Shown here one piece after another: positions 1 through 11,078 of a stretch of 33,659 nucleotides of DNA. A program made the translations under genes and the position numbers. The notes under the pieces are model-generated. The model did not search any database, was not told where the DNA came from, and saw only the letters and a program-made list of their open reading frames with translations. The stretch's first letter is position 1; each line of letters begins with the position of its first letter. The DNA is from Chloroflexi bacterium B3_Chlor (GTDB lineage Bacteria > Chloroflexota > Anaerolineae > UBA7937 > B3-Chlor), in NCBI GenBank assembly GCA_005223035.1, contig NJBK01000035.1:1-33659 (forward strand), given 5' to 3'.

Positions 1-1
1 G

Positions 2-805
2 TTGCTTCACGAGGAGCTTTCCTCCGCCCAAGAAGAGATGGTGAACGCATGCACACGCCTCGGGTGGACCCGGCGCTTCTTCGCGAACTTCGTCATGCCC
101 GCAGCCACGGGCGTGCCCGCGACCCTCGGCTTCATGTCAGGCAGACCGCTAACCGAGCCTCCGCCCCACGCTGAACCACCCGAAGAGCAAATCATCCACG
201 AATTCAGAGTAGCTCATTTCGGCCAGGTTCTGCCCATCGACGACGTGGAACAGGTGCTGGACATGGTGGACTCCATCACCCGAATGCCTTGCGGCTGCCG
301 GTTTATCCACACCGGTAAGACGGACAAACGATATTGCTTCGGCTTGGCGGTCGATAAGTGGGGTATGTTAGGCAAGTTTCCCGATGACGCTTCATCCCTG
401 GAGGTCCTTGAGGCGGATGAGGCCAAGGAGATCTTTCGCCAGTACGACGAAGAAGGGCTGATGCACAGCATCTGGACGGGCGTGACGCCCTATATCGTAG
501 GCATCTGCAACTGTGATCGTGATTGTGGCGCCTATAAGGGATACATTGAGGAAGGTGGCCCTCCCATCTTCTTCCGCGCAGAATACGTCTGCCAGACGGA
601 TTGGGATCTCTGTACGGGCTGCAAGGACTGCATGAGCCAGTGCCAGTTCGGGTCTCAGTTCTATTCGTCAGCCTTGGAGAAGGTCTACATCGATCCGGGA
701 CGGTGTTATGGGTGCGGGGTGTGCAGGGCCGTGTGTCCTCACGACGCTATCGCGCTCATCCCCAGACAGGAACATCCTGAGGCGGCGGAGATCTGGTTGC
801 GGTAG
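2..805 (+). CDS. 4Fe-4S ferredoxin-type protein, probably 5'-truncated by the window edge
   Basis: The frame is open from base 2, so the true start probably lies outside the window, although a TTG occurs there. The C-terminal ~70 residues hold two ferredoxin-type cluster motifs. The first is CTGCKDCMSQC, with Gln where Pro usually follows the last Cys. The second is CYGCGVCRAVCP, a canonical CxxCxxCxxxCP. Upstream are two further Cys-rich stretches, MPCGC near residue 96 and GICNCDRDCGAY near residue 168, suggesting an additional metal or cluster site in the N-terminal half. I see no membrane segment or signal peptide. It is likely a soluble electron-transfer or redox protein, but its partner enzyme is not visible. 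A strong hairpin follows the stop codon. The ferredoxin domain is sure, the physiological role is not. Confidence 0.8.
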   Translation: MLHEELSSAQEEMVNACTRLGWTRRFFANFVMPAATGVPATLGFMSGRPLTEPPPHAEPPEEQIIHEFRVAHFGQVLPIDDVEQVLDMVDSITRMPCGCRFIHTGKTDKRYCFGLAVDKWGMLGKFPDDASSLEVLEADEAKEIFRQYDEEGLMHSIWTGVTPYIVGICNCDRDCGAYKGYIEEGGPPIFFRAEYVCQTDWDLCTGCKDCMSQCQFGSQFYSSALEKVYIDPGRCYGCGVCRAVCPHDAIALIPRQEHPEAAEIWLR

Positions 806-814
806 CGCGCGTTC

Positions 815-847
815 AGACCTCAGAGGTTTCCAAAACCTCCGAGGTCT
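815..847. repeat. Strong hairpin, REP-like palindrome or terminator
   Basis: AGACCTCAGAGGTTT pairs with AAACCTCCGAGGTCT across a three-base centre: a 15-bp stem with one mismatch, starting 9 bases after the ferredoxin stop. No T-run follows, so it is as likely to be a dispersed REP-type palindrome as a rho-independent terminator. Confidence 0.6.
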
Positions 848-968
848 CGGCAGTCCGTGGGCACCTTGGTGCCTCTGACCATGGTAACTTCGTAAGCATC
901 GATGACGAGCGCTCGCCAGCCGGAGCGGGTGATCCGCAGAGCATGTCCCTGGCGATCTCGCCTTGCAT

Positions 969-997
969 TTGACAACTCAGGGCAGATATTGTATACT
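969..997 (+). promoter_or_regulatory. Sigma-70-type promoter of the toxin-antitoxin pair
   Basis: TTGACA (969-974) and TATACT (992-997) are separated by exactly 17 bases. The -35 box is perfect and the -10 box has one mismatch in six. The predicted start site near 1004 gives a leader of about 50 bases before the antitoxin ATG. A strong promoter ahead of the antitoxin is usual for type II modules. Confidence 0.7.
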
Positions 998-1056
998 TGG
1001 GTGGGAATGACAGATTGTCTGACTGTCGGAATTGCTGCCTCACTGGAGGTCAAGAC

Positions 1057-1356
1057 ATGGAACTGCTCCAGATTCGCAAGAAGTTCCAGATCACGCTTCC
1101 TCGCTCCATCCGCGACCGCCTGGAGCTGGAAGAGGGCGACTACATCGCCGCTGAGGTCCGGGACGACGAGATCGTCTTGACGCCGAAGAAGCTCATCGAC
1201 AAGAGCCAGGCGTGGTTCTGGTCGAGGGAGTGGCAGAAGGCCGAGCGCGAGGCTGAGGCCGATATCCAGGCTGGCCGCGTCCACGAATTCTCCGAGACCG
1301 AAGAGGCCATCGCCTTCCTTCATCAGCGCACAACTGGTGAGGGACCAGGGGAATAG
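1057..1356 (+). CDS. AbrB/MazE-type antitoxin (SpoVT-AbrB domain)
   Basis: A 99-residue protein. The first ~45 residues form a SpoVT/AbrB swapped-hairpin DNA-binding domain, visible as KKFQITLPRSIRDRLELEEGD followed by an EIVLTP strand. The rest is an acidic and charged helical tail, the part that usually binds the toxin. The ATG at 1057 is chosen because GGAGGT (1045-1050) sits six bases upstream; the frame extends further 5' but without homology. The toxin gene starts six bases after the stop, so the two are an operon. Such antitoxins normally repress their own promoter, and the strong promoter at 969-997 is the obvious target. Family assignment is firm; the specific pairing is inferred from context. 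Confidence 0.85.
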   Translation: MELLQIRKKFQITLPRSIRDRLELEEGDYIAAEVRDDEIVLTPKKLIDKSQAWFWSREWQKAEREAEADIQAGRVHEFSETEEAIAFLHQRTTGEGPGE

Positions 1357-1361
1357 ACCTC

Positions 1362-1622
1362 GTGCCTATCGTCATTAGCGAGCGCTTCGCCAAGGCGTAC
1401 GCGAAGCTTCCCCGCCACGTGCAGAGGAAAGTGGACAAGGCCCTGCGATTACTCGACGAAGACTTCAGGCACCCAGGCCTGCGGGCGCGCCCAGTTGAGG
1501 GTACCCGGGGCATCTATGAAGCCCGTGTGGATCGGAACCATCGTTTGACTTATGAGCGGGCGGGTGACCGCTTGATCATGCGCACCGTCGGGGAGCATGA
1601 CAAAACGCTGGACCGGCCGTGA
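1362..1622 (+). CDS. RelE/ParE-superfamily toxin
   Basis: An 86-residue basic protein with the compact pattern of the RelE/ParE/YafQ fold. It has an N-terminal helix pair with FAKAYAKLPRHVQRKVDKALRL, a central strand around GIYEARVDRNHRLTYER and a C-terminal strand ending in RTVGEHDKTLDRP. The RVDRNHRLTY and GEHDKTL segments match the usual strand and C-terminal catalytic region of mRNA-cleaving members. Translation probably starts at GTG 1362, six bases after the antitoxin stop. The expected activity is ribosome-dependent mRNA cleavage, or gyrase inhibition for ParE types; the sequence alone does not separate them. The downstream side is occupied by a REP-like palindrome and a transposase fragment. 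Confidence 0.8.
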   Translation: MPIVISERFAKAYAKLPRHVQRKVDKALRLLDEDFRHPGLRARPVEGTRGIYEARVDRNHRLTYERAGDRLIMRTVGEHDKTLDRP

Positions 1623-3219
1623 CGCACACACGGAGTGTAGCCGCACGGCATGCCGTGCCCCTACGGAACAATTCGGCAAACCCGTCCCTGGATCTTTGCC
1701 CACGATGGTACGATCCTTCAAATCCGCTGTGACCAGGCGCATCAATCACCTGCGTGGCACAGCGGGTGGGCGCGTCTGGCAACGGGGATACTATGAGCAC
1801 GTCATTCGGGATCAGCCAGAATTGGACAGATACCGGAAATACATCCTGGACAATCCTCTGAAATGGGACCTGGACCGTGAGAGCCCCAACGGCATCAAGA
1901 TCAAGGCTGGAAGCTAGCTGCACGGGAGGCTGCGTGCCGACGGGAAGCGGTCCCTCGGTCGCCACGTGCATGTACAGCAGGTTCCAACCAGTTTCCTCGT
2001 GCCCATCGCCGTCGAGGTCCTGCACTATCATGCCGGTCTCTGTGTGCACGACCACTCCCGAGGCTGCTGCCACCACCCATTCAGGGGACATCTGACACCC
2101 GACTCTCCCCGGTGGAACGAAGTCGAGGGCCGCCCACGCGCTGCCGTCGTTCCATCCGCCGTGGGGGCCGCCCGTCAAGTACCACGTGTGTCCACTCTCC
2201 CAAGGTAGGCGGAGCGCCAGCAGATCCAGGTCAGGTGGCACCACGGGGTCCAGGGACCGCGCAAAGGGATCGCCGAATAGCCGCCGGTAGGTGGCTATGA
2301 AGGAGTCGGGACCGTCACCGCAGAGGGTCTGCCACTGGTCCGAAGTGGCATCACGGGCCAGGAAGTTCTGCACGGCCGCCGTCGCCGCATTCAAACCAGG
2401 TGCGTACTGGGCTTGCTTTCCGTCGGCCAGGTGTATCACCTCCGTGCCTCGTCCCTTCCAGTCGTAGTAGCCCCAGTTGAGCTCATCGGCGGCCCAGGCC
2501 AGGTGGTACAGCAGTGTGTCTTGGACCGCCTCGGTTTGCCCCAGCGGGTGTTCCAGAGCCAACCCCCCAGGGGCGGGATTGTCCACCCAGCCACTCTCGA
2601 ACTCGATCATCGCCAGAAGCAGCCGGGGGCCGATGCTGTAGCGGCGGGCTATCAGTTCCACGATCTCGGGCCCGCTGAGCGTCTCCCCATCCACCAGTTC
2701 CTCGTAGCTGTTGAGGTATCCGGGTCGCGTAGCGCAAAAGGCCTGTGCGTCGAAATCAAGGTAGGCTGGCCCGTAGACGAATTCGCTATCAGGGAGCAGG
2801 AGTGTTCCAGGTCCGATTTGCAGCGTCAGCGATGGAATGATCAATCGCTGGCCGATCTGAAGACTGTGGGCATCGTCGAGGTGATTCGCTGCCATGATCT
2901 CGTCGGTGGTGCAGCCAAGGCTGGCAGCGATGTAGTCCAGGGTATCGCCTGGCTCGACGATGTGCACGTAAGGGGCAGGGGTTGGCGTGGGCCAAGACCT
3001 GGGCTCCGAGACGGTTGGGGTTGTCACAGAGGCCGTAGGTAACGGCGTCGCCTCCGAAGCTGGGCGAGTCCGTGCACAGGCCAACATTGTGCCGATGATC
3101 AATATCAGGATCATGAGACGTGGCAAGAATCGTCTGGGTGGCGAACCGTGGGGGTGAATTCCCACCGGTCTGGCCGGTTCACTCTGGCTGTGGGCCTGGC
3201 TTTCCGTCGTTGTGTGCAT
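1576..3219 (-). CDS. LysM / M23-like lipoprotein, C-terminus replaced by transposase-derived sequence
   Basis: In the frame starting at 3219 (a GTG at 3234 is the alternative), a basic N-terminus leads to a hydrophobic segment and lipobox TMLAC, so this is a lipoprotein. A Thr/Pro-rich linker follows, then a LysM domain (HIVEPGDTLDYIAASLGC to LQIGQRLIIP) that binds peptidoglycan. A middle region with IEFESGW comes next, and then the first half of an M23 peptidase domain (TGGPHGGW and AALDF, the first zinc-ligand region, then VVAAASGVVV and GWNLLYMHVA). The second half with the THLH-type zinc motif is missing. Beyond about 1925 the frame reads antisense through the RAYT fragment and toxin gene. 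Genuine homology therefore covers only ~1920-3219, and peptidase function is probably lost or was never complete. A promoter lies at 3311-3339. Confidence 0.75.
   Translation of the reverse strand: MHTTTESQAHSQSEPARPVGIHPHGSPPRRFLPRLMILILIIGTMLACARTRPASEATPLPTASVTTPTVSEPRSWPTPTPAPYVHIVEPGDTLDYIAASLGCTTDEIMAANHLDDAHSLQIGQRLIIPSLTLQIGPGTLLLPDSEFVYGPAYLDFDAQAFCATRPGYLNSYEELVDGETLSGPEIVELIARRYSIGPRLLLAMIEFESGWVDNPAPGGLALEHPLGQTEAVQDTLLYHLAWAADELNWGYYDWKGRGTEVIHLADGKQAQYAPGLNAATAAVQNFLARDATSDQWQTLCGDGPDSFIATYRRLFGDPFARSLDPVVPPDLDLLALRLPWESGHTWYLTGGPHGGWNDGSAWAALDFVPPGRVGCQMSPEWVVAAASGVVVHTETGMIVQDLDGDGHEETGWNLLYMHVATEGPLPVGTQPPVQLASSLDLDAVGALTVQVPFQRIVQDVFPVSVQFWLIPNDVLIVSPLPDAPTRCATQVIDAPGHSGFEGSYHRGQRSRDGFAELFRRGTACRAATLRVCVTAGPAFCHAPRRCA
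1643..1658. repeat. Perfect 16-bp palindrome, REP-like
   Basis: GCACGGCATGCCGTGC is a perfect palindrome directly before the transposase fragment. Its position beside a REP-associated transposase remnant suggests it is that element's palindromic partner or a decayed copy of it. Confidence 0.55.
1665..1917 (+). pseudogene. C-terminal fragment of a REP-associated (Y1-type) transposase
   Basis: Translation from about 1665 gives EQFGKPVPGSLPTMVRSFKS, then TRRINHLRGT, VWQRGYYEHVIR, ELDRYRKYILDNPLKW and a stop. This is the recognisable C-terminal third of the RAYT/IS200-like transposase family. The N-terminal part with the HUH metal motif is absent, so the protein cannot be active. RAYT proteins mobilise or maintain REP palindromes, and a 16-bp palindrome lies just upstream. 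The fragment's 3' end coincides with the point where the opposite-strand LysM-M23 gene loses its homology, so its arrival seems to have cut that gene. The upstream junction is approximate. Confidence 0.75.
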
Positions 3220-3310
3220 GAGTCTATCCGACACCGGAGGGGACAGGCACTCCTCGGCTTGCGCAGCCGTCGCTCGGGTGGTCGATCACAGGGCTGCCGC
3301 TCATACTGCC

Positions 3311-3339
3311 ATTATAGTCCATCGCCCGATTCCTGGAAA
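3311..3339 (-). promoter_or_regulatory. Promoter for the LysM-M23 gene
   Basis: Read on the minus strand, TTTCCA (3339-3334) and TATAAT (3316-3311) are 17 bases apart. The -10 is perfect and the -35 matches four of six. The predicted leader is about 85 bases. Confidence 0.55.
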
Positions 3340-3783
3340 GCAAAGTATCTGAGCGTGTCGCGGAGATGACGGACCTGGGCCTGGCGGCAGTGCCTTCTAC
3401 TCCCCTCCCTCAATTGTGGAGTAGGGAAGTGTTCTTCTTTCCCTCCCGCATCGACGGTGATTACGTGGCTGGGTGCGGCCCCCGTCGAGCACCCCGAGTA
3501 GCGTGTAACAGCGTGGAACGCGTATCGAGGGATGTGGGCGCTGAAATGGGCATCCGGGTCGGCATCCTTCGATATGCTGCTGCGCAGCTACTCAGGATGC
3601 AGTTCGCGCCCGCGAGGTGGCTGCTGATACGCAGACAAACCTCCGCAATCATCTGTGAAGGTGCTCTGGCCTTCGTTCCCTTCTTCCGAGGGGAGGGGTG
3701 TCAGGGGAGGGTAAGCGATGAGGTCGCGCTTCGGCCGGCGAAGAAGGGAGTCGTGGATCACCCCCACCCCAGCCCTCCCCCCT
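3340..3783. other. Gene-less stretch before the insertion sequence
   Basis: I see no convincing gene here. A 145-codon open frame on the plus strand (3366-3803) has no family resemblance, no ribosome site and runs into the IS end. The last ~50 bases are C-rich (CCCTCCCCCC type) and mirror the G-rich sequence on the far side of the IS. Confidence 0.5.
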
Positions 3784-5065
3784 TGTACAGACTAGGGACA
3801 TAGGTAACACTTGTTCGGGGACATGGGTAACGCCTAGAATGGGGCATGATGTCTTGTTGTCAGGAGGAGACTCATGCCCTGGATGGAAGCGAGTATAGTG
3901 TGCCAGCGTGTTGAGTTTGTTACTTTGGCTTGTGCAGAGGGAGCGAACATCAGTCGTCTCTGTCGCCGGTTTGGCATCAGTCGGAAGACGGGCTACAAGT
4001 GGCTTGGTCGTTTTGAGGAAGGCGGGCCGGATGCCTTGCAGGACCGCTCCCGGCGCCCTCATTCGAGTCCTAACCGCACCGCTAAGTGGCTTGAGGAAGT
4101 GATCTTGGAAGTTCGAGAGGCTCACCCCGCCTGGGGAGCCCGCAAGATCCGAGCTTGGTTGGAGGGGGCAGGTGTGACCGGCTTGCCCAGCGTCAGCACG
4201 ATCACGGCCATTCTGCATCGCAATGGGCGGGTGGATCCTGAAGAGGCTGATAAGCATCGCCCTTGGCAGCGCTTTGAAGCCGAAGCCCCCAACTCCCTGT
4301 TGCAGATCGACTTCAAGGGTCACTTCCGCCTCAGAGAGGGTCGCTGTCACCCTCTGACCGTGCTGGACGATCATTCCCGCTTCGTGTTGGGGGTGTACGC
4401 TTGTGCCAATGAGAGATGGCAAACGGTGCAAGGGCATCTCACAACCGTTTTCCGCCGCTATGGGCTGCCTGATCGTATGCTGATGGACAATGGCTCGCCC
4501 TGGGGCTCCGACGAAGCGCATCCCTACACTCCGCTGACGGCTTGGCTGATTCGCCTGGGGATCGACGTCCTCCACTCCCAGCCTTATCACCCTCAAACGC
4601 TGGGCAAGTGCGAGCGGCTTCATCGCACCCTGAAGGCGGAGGCGATTGGAGAGCGTCTCTTTCGAAGCCTGGAGGACTGCCAGAAGCACTTTGATCAGTG
4701 GCGATACGTGTACAACTTCCAGAGGCCACACGAGGCGCTGGGCATGCTCGTGCCTGCGAGTCGCTACGCGGAAAGCCCAAGGGAGTTTCCGGAAAGTCTG
4801 CCGCCCATTGAATACAGTCCCGGAGCCCAGGTACGGAAAGTGCAAATCGGTGGCGAGATCTACTTCCACAACCGGACGTTCAACGTGGGGAAGGCGTTTA
4901 GAGGCTCTCGAGTTGCATTACGTCCCACACTCAGTGAAGGAGTCTTTGACGTATTCTTTTGCCACGAGGAAGTTGCTCAGATCGACCTCAAAGAGCATAA
5001 TTGCAGCACCTAAGACTGTTACCTATGTGTCCGAACACCTGTTACCCATGTCTCCGGTCCGTACA
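3784..5065 (+). mobile_element. IS481-family insertion sequence, ~1.28 kb, apparently complete
   Basis: The ends match as inverted repeats. The left end reads TGTACAGACTAGGGACATAG, and the right end, reverse-complemented, reads TGTACGGACCGGAGACATGG; both continue into GGTAAC. Each end contains two direct copies of the 12-mer RACATRGGTAAC (left copies at 3797-3808 and 3820-3831), probably transposase binding sites. One full-length transposase gene fills the interior. The similarity continues outside: CCCTCCCCCCT on the left mirrors AAAGGGGGAGGG on the right. GTACA at both edges could therefore be a 5-bp target duplication within a palindromic target, in which case the true ends are about five bases further in. 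Confidence 0.85.
3874..5013 (+). CDS. IS481-family transposase
   Basis: A 379-residue DDE transposase. The N-terminus has a helix-turn-helix (ANISRLCRRFGISRKTGYKW) and an HTH-29/32-like linker with GGPDALQDRSRRP. The rve integrase core follows, with the first Asp in LLQIDFKG, the second in LMDNGSPW and the Glu in GKCERLHRTLK. QRPHEALG and a C-terminal beta domain with FHNRTFNVG complete the protein. Length and domain order are typical of the IS481 group and no frameshift or stop is seen, so it may be active. AGGAGGAGA lies just before the ATG at 3874. The gene is contained in the element at 3784-5065. Confidence 0.93.
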   Translation: MPWMEASIVCQRVEFVTLACAEGANISRLCRRFGISRKTGYKWLGRFEEGGPDALQDRSRRPHSSPNRTAKWLEEVILEVREAHPAWGARKIRAWLEGAGVTGLPSVSTITAILHRNGRVDPEEADKHRPWQRFEAEAPNSLLQIDFKGHFRLREGRCHPLTVLDDHSRFVLGVYACANERWQTVQGHLTTVFRRYGLPDRMLMDNGSPWGSDEAHPYTPLTAWLIRLGIDVLHSQPYHPQTLGKCERLHRTLKAEAIGERLFRSLEDCQKHFDQWRYVYNFQRPHEALGMLVPASRYAESPREFPESLPPIEYSPGAQVRKVQIGGEIYFHNRTFNVGKAFRGSRVALRPTLSEGVFDVFFCHEEVAQIDLKEHNCST

Positions 5066-5117
5066 AAGGGGGAGGGAGAGGGTCAGGGGAGCGTGAGTCA
5101 TTGTTCCGCCTTAGCTC

Positions 5118-5236
5118 GCATCGGGTTGAAACCCGATGCTGCCTAGGAGCAAACATGCCGGACGCATGTTCTTCAACTGAACCGGCTTCTAGCCGGCTTT
5201 CCATCACGTAGCGCAGGAATTTCATTCCGGCGCTAC
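5118..5236. repeat. Cluster of four REP-like hairpins
   Basis: Four inverted repeats follow one another. 5118-5139: GCATCGGGTT/AACCCGATGC, a perfect 10-bp stem. 5154-5168: CATGC/GCATG. 5182-5196: CCGGCT/AGCCGG with a TCT loop. 5208-5236: GTAGCGC-A-GGAAT / ATTCC-G-GCGCTAC with a TTC loop. No gene lies among them. The arrangement resembles mixed REP/BIME clusters between the IS and the ABC transporter promoter; the last hairpin could also help end upstream transcription. Confidence 0.6.
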
Positions 5237-5280
5237 AGTAGTTGGGCTCTCTTACGTCGCCACACGGTACTAATGGGCCA

Positions 5281-5309
5281 TTGTCTCAGGGGGGCAAAGT
5301 AGGTATAAT
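5281..5309 (+). promoter_or_regulatory. Promoter of the ABC transporter operon
   Basis: TTGTCT (5281-5286) and a perfect TATAAT (5304-5309) are spaced by 17 bases. The predicted start is near 5316, only about ten bases before the ATG at 5326, so the leader is very short. Confidence 0.65.
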
Positions 5310-5325
5310 GGTTGGTGGAGAGACG

Positions 5326-6243
5326 ATGAGCCTGATCCGGACCGAGACACTCACCAAGAAGTTTGGTGAGTTCGTCGCCGTGAGTGAAGTCACCCTGTCG
5401 GTCGAGGCGGGGGAGATATTGGCGCTCCTGGGGCCCAATGGTGCCGGCAAGACGACTACAGTGCGCATGCTGGCCTCCATCCTCAAGCCAACCTCTGGAA
5501 CAGCCACTGTCGCTGGCTACGATGTCGTGAATGACGCCAGGACAGTGCGCGGGCTCGTCGGTCTCCTTACCGAGTTCCCCGGACTGTATCACCGCATGCC
5601 CGCCGCAGAGTATCTGCACTTTTTTGGAGAACTGCAGGGCATGTCTCGCCCAGAGCGGGAAAGCCGGATCGAAGAGCTGATGCGACGCTTCGGGATGTGG
5701 GAGGCCCGCAAGCAACGCCTGGGCGAGTATTCCAAGGGGATGAGGCAGAAGATTGCCCTCATCAGGGCGCTGATTCATGATCCTCAGATACTGTTCCTAG
5801 ATGAGCCGACCTCGGCCATGGACCCTCATAGTGCCAAGATGGTACGCGATGCCATCGTCGACCTGCGTTCCTCTCGTCGGGCTATCATCTTGTGCACCCA
5901 CAATCTGGTGGAGGCTGAGGGTCTGGCTGATCGCATCGCCATCATCAAGGAAGGTCGAATCGTCGCTTTGGGAACTCCGCTTGAGTTGAAGATGAGACTT
6001 CTGGGCAATCCCCTACTCGAGGTGCGGTTGGGTGAGTCCCTTGATGGGCTTCTGCCTGGTATCGAGGGTCTAGTTACTATCGAGGAGAAGGGAGAGACCT
6101 GGTTCCGTTATCGCACGAATTCGCCTGGAGAGATCAATCCGCTCCTCGTGCATCGCTTGACTGAGGAAGGTGCGAGCCTGATTACGCTGAGCGAGGTCCC
6201 TCGCAGCCTGGAAGACGTGTATCTTCGTATTGTGGAGGAGTGA
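5326..6243 (+). CDS. ABC transporter ATP-binding protein (ABC-2 exporter type)
   Basis: A 305-residue ATPase. Walker A is GPNGAGKTT (residues 36-44), the ABC signature is the variant YSKGMRQK (instead of LSGGQ), Walker B is ILFLDEPTSAMD and the switch histidine is in LCTHNLVEAE. A C-terminal ~80-residue extension, typical of DrrA/CcmA-like exporters, follows. The ATG at 5326 is preferred because GGTGGAG ends five bases upstream; the frame also opens earlier. The stop overlaps the permease start region, so the two are co-translated and form an exporter in the cytoplasmic membrane. The substrate cannot be predicted; such pairs move drugs, lipids, peptides or serve sporulation-like membrane processes. 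Confidence 0.9.
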   Translation: MSLIRTETLTKKFGEFVAVSEVTLSVEAGEILALLGPNGAGKTTTVRMLASILKPTSGTATVAGYDVVNDARTVRGLVGLLTEFPGLYHRMPAAEYLHFFGELQGMSRPERESRIEELMRRFGMWEARKQRLGEYSKGMRQKIALIRALIHDPQILFLDEPTSAMDPHSAKMVRDAIVDLRSSRRAIILCTHNLVEAEGLADRIAIIKEGRIVALGTPLELKMRLLGNPLLEVRLGESLDGLLPGIEGLVTIEEKGETWFRYRTNSPGEINPLLVHRLTEEGASLITLSEVPRSLEDVYLRIVEE

Positions 6244-6245
6244 GA

Positions 6246-9912
<3,667 letters not shown>

Positions 9913-9990
9913 GGTGTGACCGAGGCGACGGTGCTCCTGCGCGAGGGTCTAGCCAGGCGTAGCCTGACAAGGGCAGGGGAGATGTAGATC

Positions 9991-10536
9991 ATGGAGGAGC
10001 AGGATTACCAGTCTGCGCTCAAAGTGGAGGTCTTGACTGTAGATCACCACCTCTTGGGCTACGTGACTACGGGGGGGAGACGTTTTTCCACTTGGCTCAA
10101 TCTGGCGGATCAACGCACAATGGGGATGGACAACGTCACATTGAAGTCACTGCTGGAGGTGGAGACCCCGGAGGTCTCGCTAGGGTTTGCTCTGGTGAAC
10201 AGGGAGTCCATCCGGGCGGTGATCCTTTGGGAGGCGCCTGCTGTGTCGTTGACCACGGACCGGGATCAGAAACCTCTGGAGTACGTGGAGAAGACTCGGT
10301 ACGGGGTGGTTGTGGGTCTCTCTCCATATGCCGTGAGAGGATACGTGCACGTGGCCAAGGGAGCGGATCTCCGTCGCGCATTGACCACTTTCCCACACAC
10401 CTTCATGCCCATCACAGAGGCAAGGATAGTATACACACCCAATCCGAAGATGCTGTGGCAAGGAGAGGTAGCGCTCATCAATCGGGATAGGGCACAGCTG
10501 TGCTGGCCTGCTCCCGACGCACGGGGGGATAGATGA
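9991..10536 (+). CDS. Uncharacterised protein, paralogue 1 of 3 (two-module family)
   Basis: A 181-residue soluble protein that I cannot name. It is built from two similar ~60-residue modules. The first (about 13-80) starts LLGYVTTGGRRFSTWLN and ends FALVNRESIRAVIL. The second (about 104-172) starts VRGYVHVAKGADLRRAL, has FMPITEARIVY in the middle and ends VALINRDRAQLCW. The shared pattern is a G-h-V-x(3-5)-R-h opening, a mid-module hydrophobic strand, and a closing strand around A-L-h-N-R. No catalytic residues, membrane segments or cysteine clusters are evident. The stop overlaps the start of paralogue 2 (ATGATG), so the two are translationally coupled. The family may correspond to one of the domains of unknown function known from Chloroflexota genomes. 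Confidence 0.75.
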   Translation: MEEQDYQSALKVEVLTVDHHLLGYVTTGGRRFSTWLNLADQRTMGMDNVTLKSLLEVETPEVSLGFALVNRESIRAVILWEAPAVSLTTDRDQKPLEYVEKTRYGVVVGLSPYAVRGYVHVAKGADLRRALTTFPHTFMPITEARIVYTPNPKMLWQGEVALINRDRAQLCWPAPDARGDR

Positions 10537-11078
10537 TGTATGCCGAGAAGCGCAGAGAGATCGAGATAGAGGTGTACACCGACACGCACCTTATCACGGG
10601 ACGGCTGGCTACCAAGGAAGCGCGCCTGTCCGATACCCTGAACTACGAACTGCCGCATCTGCTGGTTCTCAGCGAGGCCACCAGCAGATCACTGGAGAGG
10701 CCTGAGGAGTCTCCGACTCAGGCCGGTTTCATCCACATCGACACAATGGCCATCGCCTTCACCTCTCCTCTCAGCCCTGAACCGGCCCTGGAGGAGCGCC
10801 AGCAAACCCGTGCATTTGAGTATGTAGAGAAGGAGCGTCACGAGGCGCTGGTGAAGGTGCTCCCCTTCCGCTTCGAGGGCCATCTGCATCTCCCGAAGGG
10901 AAACGATGTAGAGCGTTCACTGTGGGACCTCACTCCGGCCTTTGTCCCCCTCAGCGATGCCATGGTAACCATCAACGATCAACCGGAGGTGGCCTGGCAG
11001 AAGGAGGTGGTTATCCTCAATCGGCGCAAGGCGCAGATCATGCTCCCCAAGCAGGGGATAGATGACAGCGAGCCATGA
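10533..11078 (+). CDS. Uncharacterised protein, paralogue 2 of 3 (two-module family)
   Basis: A 181-residue homologue of the preceding protein with the same two-module build. Module one includes LITGRLATKEARLSDTLN and ends GFIHIDTMAIAFT. Module two includes FEGHLHLPKGNDVERSLWDL, FVPLSDAMVTI and VVILNRRKAQIML. The linker carries FEYVEKERHEALVKVLPF, aligning with LEYVEKTRYGVVVGLSPY of paralogue 1. Divergence is considerable, so the duplication is old. ATG 10533 overlaps the previous stop and a GGGGGGA purine run lies just upstream. Its own stop overlaps the sfsA start by four bases (ATGA). Such tight coupling suggests that the paralogues and SfsA are made in fixed proportion. Function unknown. 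Confidence 0.75.
   Translation: MMYAEKRREIEIEVYTDTHLITGRLATKEARLSDTLNYELPHLLVLSEATSRSLERPEESPTQAGFIHIDTMAIAFTSPLSPEPALEERQQTRAFEYVEKERHEALVKVLPFRFEGHLHLPKGNDVERSLWDLTPAFVPLSDAMVTINDQPEVAWQKEVVILNRRKAQIMLPKQGIDDSEP

Noticed and set aside
1057..1622. Toxin-antitoxin pair as part of a phage-defence island
   Set aside because: No other defence genes lie nearby; an isolated TA module beside REP debris is ordinary.
3366..3803. 145-codon plus-strand frame
   Set aside because: No ribosome site or recognisable family, and it crosses into the IS terminal repeat.
3649..4869. 406-codon open frame on the minus strand
   Set aside because: Exactly antisense to the IS481 transposase gene; low-complexity arginine/proline-rich product without family features.
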